DNA of 10,931 bases from assembly GCA_900550145.1 (NCBI GenBank), contig URRF01000040.1, positions 1 through 10,931 on the forward strand, read 5' to 3'. A program made the translations under genes and the position numbers. Below, one piece after another: positions 6,046 to 10,931 of the stretch. The stretch's first letter is position 1. Every line of letters begins with the position of its first letter. The stretch is from an uncultured Mollicutes bacterium. GTDB taxonomy: Bacteria > Bacillota_I > Bacilli_A > RF39 > UBA660. The notes under the pieces are model-generated. The model saw nothing but the letters and a program-made list of their open reading frames with translations, had not been told where the DNA came from and did no database searches.

Positions 6046-6855
6046 ATGAAAGATTGTCATGTTCATACAAATTTAAGCTATGATGGCAGAGCAACAATGC
6101 AAGAATATATTGATGTAGCACCTTCGAAAAATGTAGATGAAATCACATTTACAGAACATTATGATATTTCAGATGGTATGCATATTTCGTTGCCTAATAT
6201 TGATTTAATGAAATATCATTATGAATATATGAAAATGAAAGATTCTTCTTCTATTCCTATTAATTTTGGTTTAGAAGTAGGATTAAGACCAGAACATGTT
6301 GCAGAAATACAAAATGAAATATCGAAATATCCATTCGACTTTATCGTAGGTTCTTCACATACAGCTGCTAATAGGGATATTGGCGAAGATAAAACTTTCT
6401 TCGAAGAATTTACACAACATGAAGCATACATGTTATATTTTAATGAAGTATTAAAAAATATAGAACTTTATGATGATTATGATGTATATGGACATTTAGA
6501 TTATATTATTAGATACGGTAATTATGCTAATAAAAACTTAAGTTATAAAGATTATCAAGAAATATTAGATGCTATTCTATATGCTTTAATAAAAAAAGAT
6601 AAGGGATTAGAAGTCAATTCTGCCGCATACAGATTTGGAAATACATGCCCGCATCCTAATATAGAAATTTTAAAGAAATATAAAGATTATGGCGGAAAAA
6701 TATTGACTATTGGTTCTGATGCCCATAAGTCAAGAGAATTAGCGAGAGATTTAGATTTAACTCTAGATGCAATAGAAAGTTGTGGCTTTGATGAAATATG
6801 CGTGTTTCATAAAAGACAACCAGACTTTGTTAAAGTAAAAAGTTTGAAAAGATAG
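6046..6855 (+). CDS. PHP-domain phosphatase, histidinol-phosphatase (HisK/HisJ) family
   Basis: A cytosolic metal-dependent phosphoesterase of 269 residues, full length for the PHP histidinol-phosphatase family. The metal ligands are all present in order: H5 and H7 (DCHVHTNLSYDG), H38 (FTEHYD), E77 (GLEVGL), H105 (GSSH), H150 (YGHLDYIIRYG), D225 and H227 (GSDAH). The start has GGGAGG 6 bases upstream. No histidine-biosynthesis gene is nearby; the neighbours are nucleotide-sugar, GT and deacetylase genes. It therefore probably dephosphorylates a sugar, polyol or glycoside phosphate, possibly the phosphorylated product of a GT, as in mycothiol synthesis. Histidinol-phosphate activity cannot be excluded. 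Confidence 0.87.
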   Translation: MKDCHVHTNLSYDGRATMQEYIDVAPSKNVDEITFTEHYDISDGMHISLPNIDLMKYHYEYMKMKDSSSIPINFGLEVGLRPEHVAEIQNEISKYPFDFIVGSSHTAANRDIGEDKTFFEEFTQHEAYMLYFNEVLKNIELYDDYDVYGHLDYIIRYGNYANKNLSYKDYQEILDAILYALIKKDKGLEVNSAAYRFGNTCPHPNIEILKKYKDYGGKILTIGSDAHKSRELARDLDLTLDAIESCGFDEICVFHKRQPDFVKVKSLKR

Positions 6856-6864
6856 GTGGTTATT

Positions 6865-7752
6865 TTGAATAATAAAAAAATATTTTCTCCATTTTTTAAG
6901 ATAAATGACAAAAACGAGTTATTATATTTAGGAAAACAAAAAATTTGTAAACTTTCAAATGATGAAGAAATAAACGAATACATATTAAAAAATGAGGGCG
7001 TGATATATGATGAATTTTTAAATCATTCTGTAAAAAATAATGCTTTAGTATTAGAACCTCATTCAGATGATTTTGCTTTATCAGTATTAGGTTGTACTTT
7101 AAATGAATATAATACGACAGTGTTAAATATATTTTCAAAGACTAATCCTGAATATTTTACATGGAAAGATAGTATATCTATATCAGATTCAGAATATGAA
7201 AAAATTAGATTGGATGAATCATCTTTTGTTGTTGAAAGATTATTGGGACAACAGTTTATATCTATGAGAGAAAAATCAACTAGAATTAGTAGTGAAGATA
7301 TAGATAAAATAAAAAATAGGATTAAAAATGAAATAAGATTATATCTAAAACATAACTTAACTGATACAATTTTTGCTCCAATGGGAATAGGTAATCATCC
7401 AGATCATACAGTAGTATTTGATTCTGTATTAGAAATAATAGATGAATTGAAGAATTATGAAATTATTTTGTATCCAGAATATCCATATGCAAGATGTAAA
7501 AAATCATATATTGAAAGATTAAAATATGTATCTGAAAGATTAAATATCACTCCTAGGTTAAAAGATATTTCTAGTAAGTTGGATTTAATAGTTGACTGTA
7601 TATCAGCATTTAAATCACAATTTGATGATATAAATAGAAACCAAATGTTAGCAATTGTTAGAGAAGATTGCAGGGCATTGTCAACAGAGTATAAAACAGA
7701 TAATATAGTCATGGTTTATTTTAATATTGGAGGTAAAAAATATGAAAATTAG
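6865..7752 (+). CDS. PIG-L/LmbE-family N-acetyl-sugar deacetylase
   Basis: A Zn-dependent deacetylase of the MshB/BshB/BtrD family, which removes acetate from GlcNAc-type glycosides. I start it at TTG 6865 because AGGTGG (6854-6859) lies 5 bases before it; a GTG at 6856 abuts the previous stop and has no ribosome site. From TTG it is 295 residues: an extra N-terminal segment of about 60 residues, then the metal motif PHSDD (65-69, with H66 and D69), R115 and E118 (EKIRLDESS), and HPDH (178-181). The family motifs are complete, so it should be active. The N-terminal extension is longer than in BshB/MshB and may be a small extra domain. Its end overlaps the next GT by 11 bp. It implies an N-acetylhexosamine unit in the product that becomes a free amine. 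Confidence 0.87.
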   Translation: MNNKKIFSPFFKINDKNELLYLGKQKICKLSNDEEINEYILKNEGVIYDEFLNHSVKNNALVLEPHSDDFALSVLGCTLNEYNTTVLNIFSKTNPEYFTWKDSISISDSEYEKIRLDESSFVVERLLGQQFISMREKSTRISSEDIDKIKNRIKNEIRLYLKHNLTDTIFAPMGIGNHPDHTVVFDSVLEIIDELKNYEIILYPEYPYARCKKSYIERLKYVSERLNITPRLKDISSKLDLIVDCISAFKSQFDDINRNQMLAIVREDCRALSTEYKTDNIVMVYFNIGGKKYEN

Positions 7753-8839
7753 TTTTTTTGATGATGAACCGGAAATTTATCCATTACAATATGGTGGAAA
7801 AGCCAGGACAATTATTAATTTAGCAAATGAGTTTATAAAGCATCCAGATGTTGAAGAAGTAAAAATATTGAGCCGTTCAATTTTTTCTGAAAAAAAAGAA
7901 TTTGTAAAAAATGGGGTTAAATATATTTCTTTGGATGATACCAATACAATGGAATTAATTGCTAAAGAATGTCAAAATGTTGATATTATGAATATTCATT
8001 GTTGCTCTTTTACATTTCCATTTATAAAATGTAAGGCAAAAAAATTATATTTTTTGCATGATGTTTTGATAGCTACTGCGGATAAAGGTAGTCATTTAGA
8101 TAAATCACTTGGTGGTGATTTCGATTATGTTGTTGCTCCATCTGAATTTGCCAAGTCAAAGTATGATGAGAAAAAGAAACTTTTTAATCGTGATGTGGAG
8201 TGTTTGGTTATTCCACGACATATTGACCAGAGTTTATTTGATAAAGTATCATCGAGTGATGCTTTAAATGATGAAGTCCCTTTATTGCTAAAAGATGTAA
8301 TAAAAAAATATGATGAAATTATTTTCTTCCCAAATCGGCCTGTAGAAGAAAAAGGTGGTAAATATATTTCATTATTTGCAGAAGAAATGAAAAGAGAAAA
8401 AAGAAATATTTGTATTATTGGACCATTTGGTGAAGAATCTAATATGCCTGATAATTGTATTAATACGGGCTGGATTGAAAGTGATAAACTAAAATATTTT
8501 TATTCTTTTTCAGATGTTACATTTAATTTTTCTACTTTGCCTGAAAGTTTTTCACAAGTTTGTATTGAATCGGTGTATTGTGGGACTCCAGTAGTTGCAT
8601 TTGATTCAGGAAATATTACCAATTTAAGCAAGATGACAAAAGCAATATTATTATGTCAAAAAAATCTTAAATCAATAATTGCTACTACTAATAAGGCTTT
8701 ATTGTTAAAAAAAAATGAAAAAAAGATGGAAGAAGAAAGAACTAAAATTTTAAATATATTTAATAAAAAAAAGATAATAAATGAATACATAGATATGTAT
8801 AAGAAAGTATTGGAGGAAAGTAAAAATGACAAAAAGTAA
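7742..8839 (+). CDS. glycosyltransferase family 4 (second of two)
   Basis: A GT-B retaining glycosyltransferase of 365 residues. The ATG at 7742 follows GGAGGT (7729-7734) inside the deacetylase gene; an in-frame TTG at 7727 overlaps that site and is rejected. MKISFFDDEP opens the N-terminal domain, with the glycine loop YGGKARTIINLA (17-28), parallel to the GGTERFVIDLA of the first GT4. In the C-terminal domain RPVEEKGG (199-206) is the donor-phosphate region, and E268...E276 in LPESFSQVCIE is the EX7E motif. The tail from about 320 is Lys/Glu-rich helix. No membrane segment is seen. A second, diverged GT4 implies at least two sugar additions. Overlaps: 11 bp with the deacetylase and 14 bp with the radical SAM gene. 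Confidence 0.87.
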   Translation: MKISFFDDEPEIYPLQYGGKARTIINLANEFIKHPDVEEVKILSRSIFSEKKEFVKNGVKYISLDDTNTMELIAKECQNVDIMNIHCCSFTFPFIKCKAKKLYFLHDVLIATADKGSHLDKSLGGDFDYVVAPSEFAKSKYDEKKKLFNRDVECLVIPRHIDQSLFDKVSSSDALNDEVPLLLKDVIKKYDEIIFFPNRPVEEKGGKYISLFAEEMKREKRNICIIGPFGEESNMPDNCINTGWIESDKLKYFYSFSDVTFNFSTLPESFSQVCIESVYCGTPVVAFDSGNITNLSKMTKAILLCQKNLKSIIATTNKALLLKKNEKKMEEERTKILNIFNKKKIINEYIDMYKKVLEESKNDKK

Positions 8840-10025
8840 TAAACCAATAGCAATTTATCAAGATCAAAGAATTGCAGAAGAATGGTGTAATTTTAGGTGT
8901 GAATACTGTGAGGGATTTTGCCCCACAGAATATTCATTAAGAAAAGATGAAAATGGTAATTTGCATGTAGCTGAGGAATGGTATGACAAGATAGAGAAAA
9001 TGCCTGAAAGTGTTAAAAAGTTTTTTGCTAATGGTAGAGGATTTAAAGAATTTTATGATGTGGCTACAGCAGTTATGAATGAAAGCAAAAAGGTAATGGA
9101 CACTGATATTTTAAAAATTTCAGGCGGAGAGCTAACAGTAAATCCTAATTTATGCAATTATGTAGAAACCTTACATAATCAGTATAAAATGGTTCAAATT
9201 TTAAGCAATGGTTCAAACATAAAAAGTGAAGAAATAGAAAGATATAAAAGAATGGGAAATGTCACTTTCCAAATATCTTTAGATGGTGTTACTGCTGAAG
9301 CAAATTATTCTAAGTCACATAGTAGTTTTATGACAAAAAAAGTTGTTGAAACTATTGGTGAGTTGTTAAATAATGGTATTGGAGTTGAAGTCAATTGTGT
9401 TTTAACAAAATATAACACTGATAAATTTAAAGAGTTTTTAGAACATTTTAAAAATGCAAAAAATCTAATGATAGTACCAAGACCTGTTAGAGGTGAACCA
9501 AGAAGTATTTTAGATTTTAATGAACAACAAATATTGGAATTTGAAAGATGTATTATTGATAATTATAATAAATATAATAATATATTACCACCATTAACAT
9601 ATTTTGAAAGACTTATAAATATAATGAAAACTGGGAAAAGAAGCTATAAATGTTATATTCCTTATTTTATACAAAGTATTGATGGCTATGGTAAATTTGA
9701 AATGTGTCCTATCGGGCTTCAATATAAAGATAATTCTAATGTAATATCTGGTGATATCAATTCTAATCATATACTTATCAATTCTGAATATAAACCAAAT
9801 AATAATTATCAATTGTGTGATTATTGTATAATTCAATATGAAATGTTAAATTTATATGTTGATGGAATTATTTCTGAAGACGAACTTAAAAAAATGCCAT
9901 CTTTAAATAATAATGATATTATTATGCACATAAAACATATAAAACATGGTATAATGGATATGGAAAGTGTGAGGGATAATAATGAAAGAGGAAATAAAGA
10001 AAAAGTATTGTCTAGGAATAGATAA
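8826..10025 (+). CDS. radical SAM enzyme with a twitch/SPASM-like auxiliary iron-sulfur domain
   Basis: The S-adenosylmethionine-cleaving [4Fe-4S] motif is C21-X3-C25-X2-C28, with another Cys at 32. SGGEL (99-103) is the SAM-binding GGE motif, about 70 residues after the cysteines, a longer gap than usual. SLDG (151-154) continues the barrel. C-terminally, C276-X12-G289-X4-C294 and C331-X2-C334 give exactly four further cysteines, enough for one auxiliary cluster. A full SPASM domain usually has seven, so this is closer to a twitch domain as in BtrN (amino-cyclitol dehydrogenase) and anSMEs. The N-terminus is too short for a peptide-binding RRE domain. A carbohydrate oxidation, epimerisation or deoxygenation fits the neighbours. 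GGAGG lies at 8812-8816, and the start overlaps the GT by 14 bp. The substrate is unknown. Confidence 0.87.
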   Translation: MTKSNKPIAIYQDQRIAEEWCNFRCEYCEGFCPTEYSLRKDENGNLHVAEEWYDKIEKMPESVKKFFANGRGFKEFYDVATAVMNESKKVMDTDILKISGGELTVNPNLCNYVETLHNQYKMVQILSNGSNIKSEEIERYKRMGNVTFQISLDGVTAEANYSKSHSSFMTKKVVETIGELLNNGIGVEVNCVLTKYNTDKFKEFLEHFKNAKNLMIVPRPVRGEPRSILDFNEQQILEFERCIIDNYNKYNNILPPLTYFERLINIMKTGKRSYKCYIPYFIQSIDGYGKFEMCPIGLQYKDNSNVISGDINSNHILINSEYKPNNNYQLCDYCIIQYEMLNLYVDGIISEDELKKMPSLNNNDIIMHIKHIKHGIMDMESVRDNNERGNKEKVLSRNR

Positions 10026-10773
10026 AATTATTAAAAATGAGGACTCAACTGATGGAAATGTATATATGCTTACAGGTCTCTCTAATAAGTATATAATGAA
10101 ATTATATGATGAAGAAAATCATGCTATTTCTATGGTTAATATTTATAAAGATTTAAAAAATGGTGGAATGAACGTTCCAGATATAATATTGAATAAAGAA
10201 AATCAAGGATACTGTCTATTTGAAAATGGTAAATATTGTGTAATATATTCATTTTTAAATGGTGAAGAAATTGGAAACTTATTTAAAAATATAAATAAGG
10301 ATACTTCCATTAAAATAGCTAAAGAAATAAAAAATATTCACAAAATAACAACTGGTAATAATAAATATAATTTACCTACATTACCATTCGAAATAGATGG
10401 AGTATTTAATCGATATTCAATATTACATTTTGATTTGACTAGATTCAATATTTTCTATAATGAAAATTGGCAATCACAAATTGGATTTATTGATTTTGAT
10501 GATGCTAAATATGGACCAACAGTAGTTGATGTTGCAATTGCGATATCATTATTGTATTTTTCTAAATCAAGAGGAGTAGATACTGAAGGTCTTAAAGCAT
10601 TTTTGAATGAGTATTATGATAATGAGGAAACTAGAAAAAATGAAATGCCATATTTAAAAAAATGTGCGTTAAAATGGATTAATTATATAATGGATAATAA
10701 TCAATTTGATTCTTCAACTACTGAAAGTTTTGAGATAAGAAAGAATTTAATAGAAACAGAAATGAATTTTTAA
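9982..10773 (+). CDS. APH/choline-kinase-fold small-molecule phosphotransferase
   Basis: A cytosolic kinase-like protein of 263 residues. The N-lobe has Lys40 (YIMKLY) as candidate ATP-binding Lys. The C-lobe has the Brenner catalytic motif H149-x-D151-x4-N156 (LHFDLTRFN) and the metal-binding D171-x-D173 (FIDFDDAKYGP). The fold covers aminoglycoside phosphotransferases, choline kinase, homoserine kinase II and fructosamine kinase; sequence alone does not choose. As the last gene of the operon it could phosphorylate an intermediate, or phosphorylate the finished product to keep it inactive in the cell. The ATG at 9982 with GAGGG upstream (9970-9974) gives a 44-bp overlap with the radical SAM gene, an unusually long one. 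A terminator follows at once. Confidence 0.85.
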   Translation: MKEEIKKKYCLGIDKIIKNEDSTDGNVYMLTGLSNKYIMKLYDEENHAISMVNIYKDLKNGGMNVPDIILNKENQGYCLFENGKYCVIYSFLNGEEIGNLFKNINKDTSIKIAKEIKNIHKITTGNNKYNLPTLPFEIDGVFNRYSILHFDLTRFNIFYNENWQSQIGFIDFDDAKYGPTVVDVAIAISLLYFSKSRGVDTEGLKAFLNEYYDNEETRKNEMPYLKKCALKWINYIMDNNQFDSSTTESFEIRKNLIETEMNF

Positions 10774-10774
10774 A

Positions 10775-10803
10775 AGCAATGACAAATCTGTCATTGCTCT
10801 TTT
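10775..10803. terminator. probable bidirectional terminator ending the operon
   Basis: A perfect 10-bp stem, AGCAATGACA (10775-10784) and TGTCATTGCT (10789-10798), encloses the loop AATC, with CTTTT after it on the plus strand and TTTTA after it on the minus strand. It starts 2 bases after the kinase stop codon, and its 3' arm contains the stop codon of the convergent minus-strand gene, so it probably serves both. Confidence 0.75.
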
Positions 10804-10931
10804 AAAATAGAGTCGATTGAAGCTTTATACTTTTTAGCTATTTGATATATAAAAGATGTTTGTATTAGTGTTTGCTCAGTTTCATATACTGAATAACTTG
10901 ATGAAGCAATGTTTAACATATTAAATATATC
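10791..10931 (-). CDS. C-terminal end of a probable XRE-family HTH regulator (5' part outside window)
   Basis: Minus-strand open frame of 46 residues ending in TGA (complement of 10791-10793); the start lies beyond the window. The tail reads ASSSYSVYETEQTLIQTSF, then IYQIAKKYKASIDSIL. This fits the second half of an XRE/Cro-type helix-turn-helix (S.s.YS.YE......l..iak.y.vSiD.Ll). Convergent with the kinase gene and sharing the terminator hairpin. It could regulate the cluster, but nothing seen here links it to the promoters. The family call rests on about 40 residues. Confidence 0.6.
   Translation of the reverse strand, partial: DIFNMLNIASSSYSVYETEQTLIQTSFIYQIAKKYKASIDSILKEQ

Noticed and set aside
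6856..6864. GTG start for the PIG-L gene
   Set aside because: It directly abuts the previous stop and is itself part of the AGGTGG ribosome site serving TTG 6865.
4294..7712. Several 60-90 residue minus-strand frames inside the GT4, dehydrogenase, PHP and PIG-L genes
   Set aside because: All lie within motif-complete plus-strand genes and show no recognisable protein features.
8656..9836. Minus-strand frames rich in Phe/Leu/Ile inside the second GT4 and the radical SAM gene, looking like membrane peptides
   Set aside because: Hydrophobic appearance is the expected antisense of Lys/Glu/Asn-rich coding DNA; no start signals.
1..10931. CRISPR array, tRNA/rRNA genes, insertion sequence ends or transposase
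   Set aside because: No regularly spaced repeats, cloverleaf sequences, transposase motifs or flanking inverted ends were seen on either strand.

Overview
The window is strongly AT-rich DNA using the standard bacterial code. It has strong Shine-Dalgarno sites (GGAGG/AGGAGG), some TTG starts, AGA and TTA as common codons, and T-tailed hairpin terminators. This points to a low-GC Bacillota-type bacterium (Clostridia or Bacilli/Erysipelotrichia-like); the genus cannot be read from the sequence. Both edges carry partial genes that look unrelated to the middle: the C-terminal end of an unrecognised protein at 1-155 (+) and the C-terminal end of a probable XRE-type regulator at 10791-10931 (-).

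Between them is one carbohydrate-chemistry gene cluster in three transcription units. Unit 1 has a near-consensus promoter (338-366), a 43-codon small ORF (395-526), a strong terminator-type hairpin built into the end of that ORF (511-554), then a ManC-like GDP-mannose pyrophosphorylase/phosphomannose isomerase (574-1851). Unit 2 is a single HAD phosphatase on the opposite strand (2460 down to 1831), whose 3' end overlaps the 3' end of manC by 21 bp. Unit 3 (2525-10773) is a tight eight-gene operon, with gaps of at most 31 bp and three overlaps. Its order is a glycerol-1-phosphate/iron-alcohol dehydrogenase-like enzyme, a GT4 glycosyltransferase, a nucleotide-sugar 6-dehydrogenase, a PHP (histidinol-phosphatase-type) phosphatase, a PIG-L/LmbE deacetylase, a second GT4 glycosyltransferase, a radical SAM enzyme with an auxiliary-cluster cysteine set, and an APH/choline-kinase-fold phosphotransferase. 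Units 2 and 3 start from face-to-face overlapping promoters at 2454-2506. Unit 3 ends in a probable bidirectional terminator (10775-10803).

The gene set makes activated sugars (ManC, nucleotide-sugar dehydrogenase), makes or reduces a small phosphorylated acceptor (G1PDH-like), joins sugars (two GT4s), removes phosphate (PHP, HAD), deacetylates an N-acetylhexosamine (PIG-L), and tailors by radical chemistry and phosphorylation (rSAM, APH). No protein in the window has an evident membrane segment or signal peptide. There is no lipid-carrier initiating transferase, flippase, polymerase or ABC exporter, so this does not look like a usual capsule or O-antigen locus. My inference is a pathway for a soluble or intracellular amino-sugar-containing glycoside. 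Its logic is partly like mycothiol/bacillithiol assembly (GT4, phosphatase, PIG-L) and partly like aminoglycoside tailoring (PIG-L, twitch-type rSAM, GT, kinase). A less likely alternative is modification of the 43-residue peptide. The product is unknown.
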